The notes under the pieces: generated by a model
The model's input: only the letters and a program-made list of their open reading frames with translations
Databases searched by the model: none
What the model was told of the DNA's origin: nothing
Position numbers and translations under genes: made by a program
Part shown: positions 42,767 through 53,096 of the stretch, piece after piece
Layout of the letters: the number at the start of each line of letters is the position of its first letter
How positions within the stretch are numbered: the stretch's first letter is position 1
Assembly: GCA_000973525.1 (NCBI GenBank)
Contig: CP004391.1
Coordinates: 1,388,001-1,452,000 of the forward strand
Direction of reading: 5' to 3'
Length of the DNA: 64,000 nucleotides
DNA from: Pasteurella multocida subsp. multocida OH4807
Lineage (GTDB): Bacteria > Pseudomonadota > Gammaproteobacteria > Enterobacterales > Pasteurellaceae

Positions 42767-43774
42767 ATGCAAAAAGCCATTATCATTGGTGCAAGTGGTT
42801 ATACTGGGGCGGAGCTAGCACGTATTTTAACCATGCATCCCAAGTTTGATTTAACAGGATTATATGTGTCTAGTCAAAGCCAAGATGCCCATCGTCCTAT
42901 TTCTGCCCTTTATCCTCAACTTAAACAAGTCGTGGATTTACCCTTACAGCCCTTACCAGATAATTTGGTCCCTCTTGCTCAACAAGTAGATCTAGTATTT
43001 TTAGCCACGGCACATGAGGTCAGCCATACGCTTGCACCGATTTTTTTACAACAGGATTGTAACGTGTTTGATCTATCTGGGGCATTTCGTGTTAATAATA
43101 CGGCATTTTATCCTGAATTTTACGGCTTTTCTCACCAATATCCTGACTTATTAGAACAAGCGGTATATGGGCTAGCGGAGTGGAATCACAGCAAATTACA
43201 AAATGCGAATTTAGTTGCCGTTGCGGGCTGTTATCCGACAGTATCACAACTTTGCCTAAAGCCACTCATTGAAAAAAATCTGCTCGACTTAAGTCAAGTA
43301 CCGATTATCAATGCGGTCAGCGGTGTGAGCGGTGCAGGACGAAAAGCGTCACTGAACAGTAGTTTTTGTGAGGTCAGCCTCAATGCTTATGGCGTATTTA
43401 ATCACCGCCACCAACCAGAAATTGCGACACACCTTGGGACAGATGTGATTTTTACTCCTCATTTAGCTAACTTCAAACGCGGTATTCTCGCTACGATCAC
43501 GGCAAAACTTCACGCTCATGTCACCGATGAACAGATCATGCTCGCGTATCAACATGCTTATGCCAATAAGCACTTAGTACGCCTTTACCCACAAGGCTTA
43601 CCAAGCATTAAAGCCGTTGAATTTACGCCTTATTGCGATATTGGCTTTGCGACTAAAAATAATCATATCATTATTGTTGGTGCCGAGGACAATTTGCTAA
43701 AAGGTGCCGCCGCACAAGCCGTACAATGTGCCAATATTCGTTACCGTTTCCCAGAAACATTAGGATTACTTTAA
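42767..43774 (+). CDS. argC: N-acetyl-gamma-glutamyl-phosphate reductase
   Basis: 335 residues from [11 protein letters not shown]; the longer reading starts at a TTG and is not supported. It reduces N-acetylglutamyl phosphate with NADPH. The Rossmann opening [17 protein letters not shown] and the active-site cysteine in AGCYPT near residue 154 are clear. argB begins on the base after its stop codon, so the two are coupled. Confidence 0.97.
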   Translation: MQKAIIIGASGYTGAELARILTMHPKFDLTGLYVSSQSQDAHRPISALYPQLKQVVDLPLQPLPDNLVPLAQQVDLVFLATAHEVSHTLAPIFLQQDCNVFDLSGAFRVNNTAFYPEFYGFSHQYPDLLEQAVYGLAEWNHSKLQNANLVAVAGCYPTVSQLCLKPLIEKNLLDLSQVPIINAVSGVSGAGRKASLNSSFCEVSLNAYGVFNHRHQPEIATHLGTDVIFTPHLANFKRGILATITAKLHAHVTDEQIMLAYQHAYANKHLVRLYPQGLPSIKAVEFTPYCDIGFATKNNHIIIVGAEDNLLKGAAAQAVQCANIRYRFPETLGLL

Positions 43775-44548
43775 ATGAACCCTTTAGTCATTAAATTAGG
43801 CGGTGTACTACTTGATACGCCAGCTGCTATGACCAATTTATTTACTGCCCTTGCAGATTATCAACAGCATTTTGACCGTCCATTAGTCATCGTTCACGGT
43901 GGCGGTTGTATCGTGGATGACTTAATGCAACGTTTACATCTCCCAGTCAAAAAGAAAAATGGTCTTCGAGCCACGCCGAGTGACCAAATTGAAATCATCA
44001 CGGGGGCATTAGCGGGTATTGCTAACAAAACATTGGTTGCACAAGCAGCAAAATTTCAATTAAATCCTGTTGGTTTATGTTTAGCAGATGGTAATCTGAC
44101 TCATGCAATACCACTGGATCCTGAACTAGGTCATGTCGCAACCGTTACCCCAAAAAACCCAACCCTATTAAATCATTTGCTTGGCGAAGCGTTCTTGCCT
44201 ATTATTAGCTCAATTGCAGTGGATTCAGAAGGGGTGTTGATGAATGTGAATGCTGATCAGGCCGCCACCGCTATCGCAGCATTAATTCATGCTGATTTAG
44301 TGATGTTATCTGATGTGGATGGTGTATTAGATGCCAAAAAACAACGTTTATCTGAGTTAAATACTGCACAAATTAACCAATTGATAGCTGATAATGTCAT
44401 CACAGATGGTATGGTGATTAAAGTACAGGCTGCACTTGAAGCCGCCACAATTCTAAATCGTGGTGTAGATATCGCAAACTGGAAATATCCTGAAAAGCTC
44501 ACTGCACTGTTTGGTGGGGAAATCATTGGTACAAGAATTAAACCTTAA
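43775..44548 (+). CDS. argB: Acetylglutamate kinase
   Basis: 257 residues, amino-acid kinase family. It phosphorylates N-acetylglutamate. The segments [10 protein letters not shown] and [14 protein letters not shown] bind ATP and substrate, and [13 protein letters not shown] is the family block. Length is that of the arginine-insensitive enterobacterial type. It directly abuts argC and is 16 bases before argH. Confidence 0.97.
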   Translation: MNPLVIKLGGVLLDTPAAMTNLFTALADYQQHFDRPLVIVHGGGCIVDDLMQRLHLPVKKKNGLRATPSDQIEIITGALAGIANKTLVAQAAKFQLNPVGLCLADGNLTHAIPLDPELGHVATVTPKNPTLLNHLLGEAFLPIISSIAVDSEGVLMNVNADQAATAIAALIHADLVMLSDVDGVLDAKKQRLSELNTAQINQLIADNVITDGMVIKVQAALEAATILNRGVDIANWKYPEKLTALFGGEIIGTRIKP

Positions 44549-44564
44549 ATATTAAGAGGAAACT

Positions 44565-45938
44565 ATGGCACTTTGGGGTGGTCGCTTTACACAAGCGGCG
44601 GACAAACGTTTTAAAGATTTTAACGACTCACTACGTTTTGACTATCGTCTAGCAGAACAAGACATTGAAGGTTCAATTGGCTGGTCAAAAGCCTTGGCGA
44701 GCGTTGAAGTATTAAGTTGTGCAGAGCAACAACAACTTGAACAGGCATTAAACGAACTCTTGATTGAAGTACACTCAAATCCTCAAGCGATTTTACAAGA
44801 TGATGCGGAAGATATTCATAGTTGGGTTGAAAGTAAACTGATCGATAAAGTGGGCAATTTAGGTAAAAAATTACACACAGGGCGTAGCCGAAATGACCAA
44901 GTTGCACTCGACATTAAAATGTGGTGTAAACAACGTGTACACGAACTCCAAGGTTCTGTTCGCGAATTACAACGTAAACTGGTCACAACGGCAGAACGTA
45001 ATCAACATGCCGTTATGCCTGGGTATACGCATTTACAACGTGCACAGCCTATTACTTTCGCACACTGGTGTATGGCGTATGTTGAAATGTTGGATCGCGA
45101 TCACTCACGCCTGAACGACGCATATCAACGGATGAATGCTTGCCCTCTTGGTAGTGGAGCACTGGCGGGGACGGCTTACGCGGTTGATCGTGAACAACTT
45201 GCTCAAGATTTAGGCTTTTCATTCGCAACACGCAACAGCTTAGACAGCGTATCGGATCGTGACCATATTGTTGAATTACTTTCTACTGCGGCACTTAGCA
45301 TGGCACATTTATCTCGTTTTGCAGAGGACATGATCATTTTCAACAGTGGAGAGGCAAACTTTGTTGAATTATCCGATCGCGTGACATCTGGCTCATCCCT
45401 AATGCCACAGAAGAAAAACCCTGATGCGTGCGAATTGATTCGTGGTAAAGCTGGTCGAGTCATGGGTGCTCTCACAAGTATGTTGATGACATTAAAAGGC
45501 TTACCTTTAGCATATAACAAAGATATGCAAGAAGATAAAGAAGGCATTTTTGATGCATTAGACACCTGGCAAGATTGTCTTGATATGGCAACCTTGGTGT
45601 TAGACGGTATTCATGTGAATGTCGAACGGACCAAAGAAGCAGCACTGAAAGGTTACTCAAACGCCACAGAATTAGCGGATTACTTAGTTGCTAAAGGAGT
45701 ACCGTTCCGTGATTCACACCATATTGTTGGTGAAACTGTAGTCTATGCGATTCAACAACAAAAAGCCCTAGAAGCCCTTACGGTAGCAGAGTTTAAACAA
45801 TTTAGTGATGTAGTAGAAGAAGATGTTTATGACATTCTCTCTCTCCAATCGTGTTTAGACAAGCGTTGTGCGAAAGGAGGTGTCTCACCATTACGCGTTG
45901 CAGAAGCAATCGCTGAGGCCAAATCCCGATTAGCATAG
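44565..45938 (+). CDS. argH: Argininosuccinate lyase
   Basis: 457 residues. It splits argininosuccinate to arginine and fumarate. The superfamily signature [20 protein letters not shown] is present, with [14 protein letters not shown] and [25 protein letters not shown] precedes the start. It ends the argCBH transcript at a strong terminator. Confidence 0.98.
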   Translation: MALWGGRFTQAADKRFKDFNDSLRFDYRLAEQDIEGSIGWSKALASVEVLSCAEQQQLEQALNELLIEVHSNPQAILQDDAEDIHSWVESKLIDKVGNLGKKLHTGRSRNDQVALDIKMWCKQRVHELQGSVRELQRKLVTTAERNQHAVMPGYTHLQRAQPITFAHWCMAYVEMLDRDHSRLNDAYQRMNACPLGSGALAGTAYAVDREQLAQDLGFSFATRNSLDSVSDRDHIVELLSTAALSMAHLSRFAEDMIIFNSGEANFVELSDRVTSGSSLMPQKKNPDACELIRGKAGRVMGALTSMLMTLKGLPLAYNKDMQEDKEGIFDALDTWQDCLDMATLVLDGIHVNVERTKEAALKGYSNATELADYLVAKGVPFRDSHHIVGETVVYAIQQQKALEALTVAEFKQFSDVVEEDVYDILSLQSCLDKRCAKGGVSPLRVAEAIAEAKSRLA

Positions 45939-45957
45939 CCGTAATACTCCGAAGCAA

Positions 45958-45991
45958 GAAAAACGCAATCGTACTATGATTGCGTTTTTTA
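45958..45991 (+). terminator. Terminator after argH
   Basis: The stem AAAACGCAATC paired with GATTGCGTTTT has a 7-base loop and a T run. Confidence 0.9.
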
Positions 45992-46015
45992 TACTTGACT
46001 GATAATCACATCAAT

Positions 46016-46309
46016 TTAGAGTTTGGCACCTAAACTGCCGATTTTGATACCTAAAAAGCCCATATTGACTGGATCTAGATAGTCGCCAAGGAATTTGAAA
46101 AGTTCGCTTAAATCGGTAAAAGTGCGGTTGATTTTGACTTGATCTTCTACTTTACGTGTAAATTCATAACAAATTTTATCACCCGTAATATGTGCTTCTA
46201 AAGTGATATAAATCGTTTCAAAAAAGTGACTGTGCGCTCCTTCTTCACCTGGATCACTAATTCTTACATTCCAATTGTTACTAAATAAAAGTTCGGTTTG
46301 CATAGTCAT
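46016..46309 (-). CDS. Conserved-looking protein of unknown function
   Basis: 97 residues. GAGGT seven bases before ATG supports the start. It has no signal peptide and no membrane segment; it looks like a small soluble alpha/beta protein (SNNWNVRISDPGEEGAHSHF at the N-terminus). An uptake word inside the gene suggests long residence in the genome. It lies 19 bases after the arfA reading frame, but the terminator inside arfA would limit read-through, so a promoter within arfA or partial read-through is needed. I do not recognise the family with confidence. Confidence 0.75.
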   Translation of the reverse strand: MTMQTELLFSNNWNVRISDPGEEGAHSHFFETIYITLEAHITGDKICYEFTRKVEDQVKINRTFTDLSELFKFLGDYLDPVNMGFLGIKIGSLGAKL

Positions 46310-46327
46310 AAATTTACCTCGCTGAGT

Positions 46328-46597
46328 TTAAATGAGTTGCATCTTGATTGTTGAACATGTGGTTATAAAAAACCCGATGATAAAATCTTTCACATCAAAA
46401 ATTTTATCATCGGGCTTTTCAAAATATCTTCCCATATGTTTTGCTTTTCGCTGGTAACTGCCTTTTCCTTTACGTTTTTTCTCAATTCGCTGACGGAATA
46501 ACGGATCGTGTAATAATGCACAAATGGCATTATCTTTAATCGTGCCACGTTTGTGCTGATAAGGCTGAGCACTTTGTGGTTGCTGTTTTTTTGCCAT
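46328..46597 (-). CDS. arfA: Alternative ribosome-rescue factor ArfA
   Basis: The frame has 89 codons, but only about the first 76 are likely to be in the mRNA. The conserved core is [20 protein letters not shown], then [20 protein letters not shown], matching ArfA, which recruits RF2 to ribosomes stalled on messages without a stop codon. A 14-base hairpin with a U run lies inside the frame, so the transcript ends before the stop codon. This is the known ArfA control: the nonstop message is tagged by tmRNA, and ArfA accumulates only when tmRNA fails. GAGGAAAAATT precedes the start. Confidence 0.93.
   Translation of the reverse strand: MAKKQQPQSAQPYQHKRGTIKDNAICALLHDPLFRQRIEKKRKGKGSYQRKAKHMGRYFEKPDDKIFDVKDFIIGFFITTCSTIKMQLI
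46367..46414 (-). terminator. Intrinsic terminator inside the arfA reading frame
   Basis: A perfect 14-base stem (46401-46414 with 46373-46386) with a 14-base loop is followed on the minus strand by six T. It falls at codons 61-77 of arfA, before the stop, and makes a nonstop mRNA. Confidence 0.92.
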
Positions 46598-46624
46598 AAT
46601 TTTTCCTCATAAAATAATTAACAT

Positions 46625-46656
46625 TTGCCCGTTTATTTTCATTAACAAACGGGCAA
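46625..46656. other. Inverted repeat between the ArsC-like gene and arfA
   Basis: A perfect 10-base stem, TTGCCCGTTT (46625-46634) with AAACGGGCAA (46647-46656), has a 12-base loop. No U run follows on either strand, so it is a weak terminator, a processing site or an operator. Confidence 0.5.
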
Positions 46657-46671
46657 CATTATAAAACGAAA

Positions 46672-47022
46672 TTAGAGAATCTCAAGTACAGATTCTGGTG
46701 GTCTGCCGATTTTCGCTCGCTCGCCACTGACCACGATTGGGCGTTCTAACAATGCTGAATGTGCCACTAAAGCCGCTAACAATTGTTGTTCTGTCACATT
46801 AGGTTGATTTAAACCTAAAGTAGCAAACAGTTCATCTTTGGTTCTCATCATTTCACGTAAACTTTTCACGCCTAATTTTTTTGCCAGTGATTGCAATTCT
46901 TCCGCTGTAAATTGATGTTCTAAATAGATTTGTACATTCAGCTCACATTGTTTTTGTTCTAAAAGTGCTAAAGTTTCACGGCTTTTAGAGCAACGTGGAT
47001 TGTGGTAAATCGTGATCGTCAT
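46672..47022 (-). CDS. ArsC/YfgD family protein
   Basis: 116 residues with the glutaredoxin-dependent arsenate-reductase fold. The nucleophile is in NPRCSKSRETL (Cys11), and the C-terminal block RPIVVSGERAKIGRPPE holds the oxyanion-contact arginine. No ars operon (arsR, arsB) is nearby, and its position next to arfA matches a housekeeping YfgD-type copy rather than an arsenic-resistance gene. The physiological substrate is uncertain. Confidence 0.88.
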   Translation of the reverse strand: MTITIYHNPRCSKSRETLALLEQKQCELNVQIYLEHQFTAEELQSLAKKLGVKSLREMMRTKDELFATLGLNQPNVTEQQLLAALVAHSALLERPIVVSGERAKIGRPPESVLEIL

Positions 47023-47100
47023 AGAATTTCCTCGCTTAATGATATGCTCCGTTTAGATTTTACCTTATAATCGTTCAAAATGTCGAATTGAGGAAATATC

Positions 47101-48180
47101 ATGTTTGAAATGTTGAAAAATTGGTATAACAACCGCTTTAGTGATCCTCAAGCAATGGGCTTGTTTGCTATTTTGCTGTTTGGTTTTATTTCTATTTATT
47201 TTTTCAGCCATTTAATTGCTCCACTATTGATTGCGATTGTGCTTGCTTACCTTTTAGAATGGCCAATCCGTTTTCTTTCATACAAAGTCAAGCTCCCTCG
47301 TTTACTGGCAACCGCACTGGTATTTGGTGGTTTTTTAGGTCTGATTTTAGTCATTGTATTAATCCTCATTCCGACATTATGGACACAAACGGTCAACTTA
47401 GTCACCGATTTGCCACATATGTTTAATAATCTGAATGAATGGTTACTTTCATTACCAGAGCATTATCCTGAATTAGTGGACTATCAAACGATTGATTCCT
47501 TGCTAAAAACGGTGAGAGAAAAAATCTTAGCTTTCGGTGAATCTGCACTAAAATTTTCATTGACCTCTTTACTCAGTTTAGTGACCTTGGGAATCTATGC
47601 GTTTTTAGTACCACTCATGGTATTTTTCTTATTAAAAGACAAAGAGGAATTAATTAGAGGCGTGAGTCGTTTCTTACCACGTAACCGTACACTTGCTTCA
47701 AATGTTTGGCAAGAAATGCAATTACAAATCGCAAATTATATTCGAGGTAAGCTCATTGAAATCATTATTGTTACAATTGTTACTTATTTCATCTTCTTAT
47801 TATTTGGTCTGAATTACGCTTTACTCTTAGCGGTTGCCGTAGGACTCTCTGTACTTGTTCCTTATATTGGCGCAGTATTAGTGACGATTCCTATTGCGCT
47901 CGTGGCGGTCGCTCAGTTTGGCGTCACTCCAACTTTTTGGTACTTACTCTCAGCCTATGTGATCAGCCAGATTCTTGATGGTAACTTATTAGTGCCGTTT
48001 TTGTTTTCCGAGGCAGTTAATTTACATCCACTCTGGATTATTATTGCCGTTCTGATTTTTGGGGGATTATGGGGGTTTTGGGGTGTCTTTTTTGCAATCC
48101 CTCTCGCGACATTAGTGAAAGCTGTCGTAAATGCTTGGCCATCAAATGAACAACAGGAAAATACACATTCATTACTTTAG
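47101..48180 (+). CDS. AI-2E family transporter (PerM-like permease)
   Basis: 359 residues with about seven to eight membrane segments: two N-terminal hairpins, a soluble loop with [20 protein letters not shown], then a C-terminal bundle including [20 protein letters not shown] and [20 protein letters not shown]. These are hallmarks of the PerM/TqsA family. Substrate unknown; members export signalling molecules or act as Na+/H+ antiporters. The gene is divergent from the ArsC-like gene and ends at an uptake-word terminator. Confidence 0.88.
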   Translation: MFEMLKNWYNNRFSDPQAMGLFAILLFGFISIYFFSHLIAPLLIAIVLAYLLEWPIRFLSYKVKLPRLLATALVFGGFLGLILVIVLILIPTLWTQTVNLVTDLPHMFNNLNEWLLSLPEHYPELVDYQTIDSLLKTVREKILAFGESALKFSLTSLLSLVTLGIYAFLVPLMVFFLLKDKEELIRGVSRFLPRNRTLASNVWQEMQLQIANYIRGKLIEIIIVTIVTYFIFLLFGLNYALLLAVAVGLSVLVPYIGAVLVTIPIALVAVAQFGVTPTFWYLLSAYVISQILDGNLLVPFLFSEAVNLHPLWIIIAVLIFGGLWGFWGVFFAIPLATLVKAVVNAWPSNEQQENTHSLL

Positions 48181-48195
48181 CAATAAATATCCTAT

Positions 48196-48227
48196 AAAAA
48201 AGACCGCACTAAGTGCGGTCTTTTTTT
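48196..48227. terminator. Bidirectional terminator built from abutting uptake words
   Basis: AAAAAGACCGCACT and AAGTGCGGTCTTTTT form a near-continuous palindrome ending in a T run, between convergent permease and efflux genes. Confidence 0.88.
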
Positions 48228-48239
48228 GACAAGTTTAGC

Positions 48240-51200
48240 TTAACGAATAGAGTCTTCTGTTAATGGCTTAATACTTTCATCAAATTCTGGTAAAGGTTTA
48301 TGTTCCGTTGCCATGTAACTATAAATCACAGGAAGTACAAACAGCGTAAACAAGGTTCCGATTGTCAAACCAGAGGCAATCACGATACCAATACTAAAAC
48401 GAGATACCCCACCTGCACCTGACGCATAGAGTAATGGAATCACCCCAGCCACCATTGCAGCCGTCGTCATTAAAATTGGACGTAAACGTACTTTCGCAGC
48501 TTCCATAATCGCTTCAATACGATTTTTACCATGATTTAGCTGTTCTTCTTTCGCTACTTCACACATCAAAATACCATGTTTTGTGATTAATCCCACTAGC
48601 GTGATCAGACCTACTTGTGAGTAAATATTTAATGTTGTGCCTGGGAACGTAGTCACAATGCCAAAAATTCTTAATATACCTGGTAACGTACTGCTTAAGA
48701 AATTCAGTGTGAGTAATGCGCCACTTACCGCTAATGGCACCGAAATCATAATTACCAATGGATCACGCAATGACTCAAACTGGATTGCTAGCACTAAGAA
48801 AATAATAATCACCGCTAAAATAAAGGTCATTGCTAACGCATTCCCTTCTTGAACTAACTGACGCGCCTCGCCAGTAAAGTCATAATTATAGCCTTGTGGT
48901 AAATGTTCTTTTGCTGCAGATTTTAACCATTCCACTGCTTCACCTGTACTTTTTGTCGGTAACGGTACCGCACTGATGACTGCCGAGTTCAATTGACTAA
49001 AACGGGGTAACGAAGTCGGCTGAGGCTCTAACGTCATGGTTAAAAAGCTACTTAAAGGCACGGATTTCCCGTTACTTGCCGTCACATAATAGTTATTCAA
49101 GCTTTCTGGCGATAAACGTTGGTCACGTTTTACTTGCATAATAATGCGATAGGCTCGACCATCGATATCTACTCGTTCAATTGTCGCAGCAGATAAGAAA
49201 CCTCCTAACGTTGCACTAATTTGTTGCATCGTTACGCCATACGTCCCCGCTTTTTCTTTATCCACTTTAATACGCATTTGTGCTGTATCGAATTTTAAAT
49301 CCAGTGCCGTATAAACAAAGTTCCCTGATTTTTTCATTTTCTCTAAAAAGTCACCCGCAACATTGGCTAAATCTTTATAGTCACTTGCAGTACTGATCAC
49401 AAAACCAATCGGAGGTCCTTGCTCACCCGTATTAATTTCAGGGAAGTTAAACCCCGTTAACGCAATTTCTGGAATATGCGCGGCTTTTTTATTTAATTCA
49501 CTCAACACTTCGGCTTGAGTACGCTCACGTTCATTCCAATCTTTTAATGTCACGACACTGAAAGATTGATTACTCCCCATTGCGCCAGAAATTACCATCG
49601 AAAAATCCACTTCTGGTGTGTCTTTTAGGATTTGTTCAAATTCTTTCATCGCCTCTTGGACATAATCCACATTCACATTAGCAGGTGAACGACCAACCAC
49701 CATGAATGCCCCTTTATCTTCTGCAGGGGTCAATTCATGTGCCAATGAATTAAATAAGAAAGGTAACGTTGCAAAAATGACTGCAGCAAATACCAACATA
49801 CATTTACGGCTTGCCATCACAAGATTTAAGGCATAGTTATATCCATTGTTCATTTTGGTTAACATATGCTCAATACATTGCTCTAACTTGGTGGGATCCG
49901 TATGAGGTTTTAGCAACTTACTACTCATCATCGGTGAAAGTGTTAATGCCACAATACCCGAAATAAATACCGCACCTGCCAGCGTTAATGCAAATTCTTT
50001 AAAGAGAGATCCTGTTATGCCTTCCATTAATGCCATCGGTGAATAAACTGCCATTAAGGCAATCGTCATCGAAATAACGGGGACCGCAATTTCTCGCGTA
50101 CCAATAATCGCGGCACGGAATGGTGTTTCCCCTAATTTAATATGACGGTCCACATTTTCAAGCACGACAATCGCATCGTCCACCACCAATCCGATGGCTA
50201 AAATCAATGCGAGCAAAGTCATTAAGTTAATGGAGAAATCAAATGCTTGTAACAGCATAATTACACCGATTAACGAAATAGGTATCGTGATCACAGGGAT
50301 GAAAATAGCACGTAATGAACCAATAAACAGCGTAATAACCACTAAAACGATAATCGTTGCTTCTAAAATTGTCTTCACAACTTCATCAATTGAACTATTA
50401 ATCGCAATCGTTGTGTCATACAGAATTTCAGCACTCATACTGTCTGGCAAATTCTGTTTAATTTGCTCATATAACGGACGGACGTTTTCTGCTACAACTA
50501 ATGGATTGGCGGAAGAAGTCGGATTAATCGCTAATACCACGGACTCAAAACCATTAGCTACGGCCCGAGTACTGTCACTGGATTTATTGAGCTCTACTTC
50601 AGCAATATCACGTAAACGAACTAATTTATTGCCTTTTGCCGAAATAATCAGGTTACTCAGTTCTTCCACAGATTTGGTCGTGGTTTCCACTTTATTTTTA
50701 TATGTCACATAAAAACCATTGTCATTCCCTGCTGCTGTTTGTACGTTATTGGAAGACAACGCATTTCTCACTGCCATCGCTGATAGATTCTGCGCCGCCA
50801 TTTTGGCAGGATCCAACCAAATTCGTAACGCATAATCCGATGCACCGAAAATTTGGACTTCAGCCACCCCTTCTACCGTAAAGAATTGTGGTTTAATGAC
50901 TCGTTCAATGTAGTCTGTTACTTGACTCGCGTCCAATTTAGTCGAGCTAAATTGAACATACATCATCCCAGTTCCCCCTGTTGACGAGGTAATCACAGGA
51001 TCATCAATACCTCTCGGTAATTGAGAACGTACGGAATTCACTTTTGCCAACACGTCCGCAAGGGCAGCATTCGGATCCGTATTCAACTTCATTTTGATCG
51101 TAATTAATGAGCTATTTGGCAAGCTTTTTGATGACAAATAGTCAATGTTATCCGCTTGGGCAACCGCTTCTTCAAGCTTAGAGGTCACAAACGCTTGAAT

Positions 51201-51374
51201 TAAACTAGCATCCGCCCCAGGATAAACAGTTGAGACATTAATTACCGTTGTGGTCATTTTGGGATATTCACGCACCGCTAATTTCGCAATTGCCTGCAAT
51301 CCTAAAATAATGATCAACAAGCTAATCGAAATTGCTAATATCGGGCGTCGAATAAAAATATCGGTAAATCGCAT
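48240..51374 (-). CDS. acrB: RND efflux pump, inner-membrane transporter (AcrB-type)
   Basis: 1044 residues, the full length of HAE1-family pumps. Twelve membrane segments in two homologous halves with large periplasmic loops. The proton-relay aspartate pair is in LAIGLVVDDAIVVLENVDR near residues 392-402. The pump uses proton flow to expel hydrophobic drugs, dyes or bile salts through a TolC-like channel. acrA and a TetR regulator are upstream in the same operon, but a methionine-sulfoxide reductase gene lies between acrA and this gene. No outer-membrane channel gene is in the window. Confidence 0.95.
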   Translation of the reverse strand: MRFTDIFIRRPILAISISLLIIILGLQAIAKLAVREYPKMTTTVINVSTVYPGADASLIQAFVTSKLEEAVAQADNIDYLSSKSLPNSSLITIKMKLNTDPNAALADVLAKVNSVRSQLPRGIDDPVITSSTGGTGMMYVQFSSTKLDASQVTDYIERVIKPQFFTVEGVAEVQIFGASDYALRIWLDPAKMAAQNLSAMAVRNALSSNNVQTAAGNDNGFYVTYKNKVETTTKSVEELSNLIISAKGNKLVRLRDIAEVELNKSSDSTRAVANGFESVVLAINPTSSANPLVVAENVRPLYEQIKQNLPDSMSAEILYDTTIAINSSIDEVVKTILEATIIVLVVITLFIGSLRAIFIPVITIPISLIGVIMLLQAFDFSINLMTLLALILAIGLVVDDAIVVLENVDRHIKLGETPFRAAIIGTREIAVPVISMTIALMAVYSPMALMEGITGSLFKEFALTLAGAVFISGIVALTLSPMMSSKLLKPHTDPTKLEQCIEHMLTKMNNGYNYALNLVMASRKCMLVFAAVIFATLPFLFNSLAHELTPAEDKGAFMVVGRSPANVNVDYVQEAMKEFEQILKDTPEVDFSMVISGAMGSNQSFSVVTLKDWNERERTQAEVLSELNKKAAHIPEIALTGFNFPEINTGEQGPPIGFVISTASDYKDLANVAGDFLEKMKKSGNFVYTALDLKFDTAQMRIKVDKEKAGTYGVTMQQISATLGGFLSAATIERVDIDGRAYRIIMQVKRDQRLSPESLNNYYVTASNGKSVPLSSFLTMTLEPQPTSLPRFSQLNSAVISAVPLPTKSTGEAVEWLKSAAKEHLPQGYNYDFTGEARQLVQEGNALAMTFILAVIIIFLVLAIQFESLRDPLVIMISVPLAVSGALLTLNFLSSTLPGILRIFGIVTTFPGTTLNIYSQVGLITLVGLITKHGILMCEVAKEEQLNHGKNRIEAIMEAAKVRLRPILMTTAAMVAGVIPLLYASGAGGVSRFSIGIVIASGLTIGTLFTLFVLPVIYSYMATEHKPLPEFDESIKPLTEDSIR

Positions 51375-51395
51375 TTTTGTTTCCTACTTTTTAAC

Positions 51396-51827
51396 TCAGA
51401 TAAGTGCGGCACATTTTTCTAAAAACTCAACATCTTGTGCAGAGAAACGGGCTAAACAAGGTGAGTCCACATCCAACTCTGCAATCATTTCCCCGTCTTT
51501 AAAAATGGGAACCACAACTTCAGATTGTGAAGCACTATCGCAAGCAATATGACCTTCAAATTGATGGACATCGTCAACCACTGTTGTTTTTCCTGTTTGC
51601 CATGTATAGCCACACACGCCTTTACCAAAACCAATATCGGAACACGCAACTTTGCCTTGAAAAGGGCCCACTTTTAACACGCCATCTTTCACAATATAAA
51701 ACCCAACCCAATTTAAGTCAGGCATATGTTCATAAATAAAAGCCGAGGTGTTTGCCATTCTCGAAATCAAATACGTTTCAGGTGCTAAAATTTCTGCTAA
51801 CTGTTTTAATAATAATGAATAATTCAT
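51396..51827 (-). CDS. msrC: Free methionine-(R)-sulfoxide reductase (GAF domain)
   Basis: 143 residues forming a single GAF domain. Cysteines 62, 72 and 96 keep the exact spacing (10 and 24) of the E. coli fRMsr catalytic cysteines, in VACSDIGFGKGVCGYTWQ and GHIACDSASQSE. The enzyme reduces free methionine-(R)-sulfoxide with thioredoxin. It sits between acrA (26-base gap) and acrB (21-base gap) on the same strand, so it is embedded in the efflux operon and should share its TetR control. Confidence 0.92.
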   Translation of the reverse strand: MNYSLLLKQLAEILAPETYLISRMANTSAFIYEHMPDLNWVGFYIVKDGVLKVGPFQGKVACSDIGFGKGVCGYTWQTGKTTVVDDVHQFEGHIACDSASQSEVVVPIFKDGEMIAELDVDSPCLARFSAQDVEFLEKCAALI

Positions 51828-51853
51828 TTTATTTTCCTATTTTCTGACCGCAC

Positions 51854-53065
51854 TTATAGGTTATTTTTCTTCGCGGGCTGCATAGCACCAACACCGACTT
51901 TATCTGCAACCAGTACTAAGCTTCCATTACTTAAATTTTGTTGCCCACCCGTTACGATTTTATCGCCCACTTTGACTTCCTCACCTTTTAGCTGTGCATA
52001 CACACCTTGGCGATCTTTTGTGAAAACCGTAATTTGTTTCGCGCGATAAGTACGTGATAAATTATTCGGATCAAAATCTTGACGATTCGCTAATGTCTGA
52101 CGCTCCTCTTCAGAAAGAGGGACTAAAACATACGCAATTTCGCCATACATGTTGTAACTTACCGCCACCTGTGGCACCACTACTTGATCATATTCTGTCG
52201 GTAATGCAACACGTAAACGTGTAAACATCCCTGATAACAATTTACGTCCATCTTCTGCTTCAAAGGTTGCTTGCGCATCAATCAATCCTGTTGCAGAGCT
52301 AATCGCAGGCTCAATGGCTGTAATTTTAGCAGCAAACGTTTCACCTGTTCTCGCATCTGCTGTTGCTGTGACTTTTTGTCCAAGATACAAATTCTCAAGT
52401 TGAGTTTGTGATAACGCAAAGTCAATCTTCATACTGCTCGTATCTTCAACACGCACAATTTCCATACCAGGATTAACATATTGCCCAACGTTAACTTTCA
52501 CGATACCCGTTTTTCCATCAAATGGAGCGATAATCTGGCGACGCTCAATCCCTGCTTTTAAGGCGGCAATATTAGCTTCTAGGGCTTCATAAGCAGACTT
52601 TGCATTATCCAATTCTTGTTGTGAAACACTCTTGGTTTTAAATAAACTTAAATAACGTTGATAAGTCGCTTTAACTGAGGCTAGTTGCGCTTGTGATGCC
52701 TGTAAACTACGTTGTTCAACAGCACTGTCTAACACCACTAAGACCTCTCCTTTTTTCACGTCTTGCCCTGATTGGACAAGTACGTTTGTCACAGTACCCG
52801 CAATTTGTGCACTTAACATAGCACCTTGATTAGGGCGCACAAGCCCTGTGGTTTCAATAACTGGGGTCCATTGTTGTGGTTGAATATCAATAGCGGTCAC
52901 GGGATAAATTTTCTCCCCCATTCCTGCAATCGCTTTTTCAATCATCTTGTCTTTGATTACATTAAATGCAATAACCATGATAAACAAAAACACAATCAGC
53001 CCTAAGGTTAGTTTCATGATCACCGAATGCGAACGCTTAGGTTGGTTTGCTTGAGTTCCACTCAT
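51854..53065 (-). CDS. acrA: RND efflux pump, periplasmic adaptor (AcrA-type)
   Basis: 403 residues from MSGTQANQPK, with GGAG eight bases upstream. The longer in-frame extension overlaps acrR and is rejected. One N-terminal membrane anchor (KLTLGLIVFLFIMVIAFNVI) is followed by the lipoyl-like hairpin (GTVTNVLVQSGQDVKKGEVL), a coiled-coil alpha hairpin (about 110-165) and a beta-barrel. It is an anchored adaptor rather than a lipoprotein, since no lipobox is seen. It bridges AcrB to an outer-membrane channel. Confidence 0.94.
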   Translation of the reverse strand: MSGTQANQPKRSHSVIMKLTLGLIVFLFIMVIAFNVIKDKMIEKAIAGMGEKIYPVTAIDIQPQQWTPVIETTGLVRPNQGAMLSAQIAGTVTNVLVQSGQDVKKGEVLVVLDSAVEQRSLQASQAQLASVKATYQRYLSLFKTKSVSQQELDNAKSAYEALEANIAALKAGIERRQIIAPFDGKTGIVKVNVGQYVNPGMEIVRVEDTSSMKIDFALSQTQLENLYLGQKVTATADARTGETFAAKITAIEPAISSATGLIDAQATFEAEDGRKLLSGMFTRLRVALPTEYDQVVVPQVAVSYNMYGEIAYVLVPLSEEERQTLANRQDFDPNNLSRTYRAKQITVFTKDRQGVYAQLKGEEVKVGDKIVTGGQQNLSNGSLVLVADKVGVGAMQPAKKNNL

Positions 53066-53096
53066 ACAAAAACTCCGTAAAATATCAAAACGTAAA

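Noticed and set aside
46672..47022. Arsenic-resistance operon
   Set aside because: Only an ArsC/YfgD-type gene is present, without arsR, arsB or arsA, so resistance is not supported.
50194..50712. 172-codon plus-strand frame opposite acrB
   Set aside because: It is the complement of membrane-rich acrB codons and is low-complexity Ile/Ser/Thr-rich with no ribosome site.
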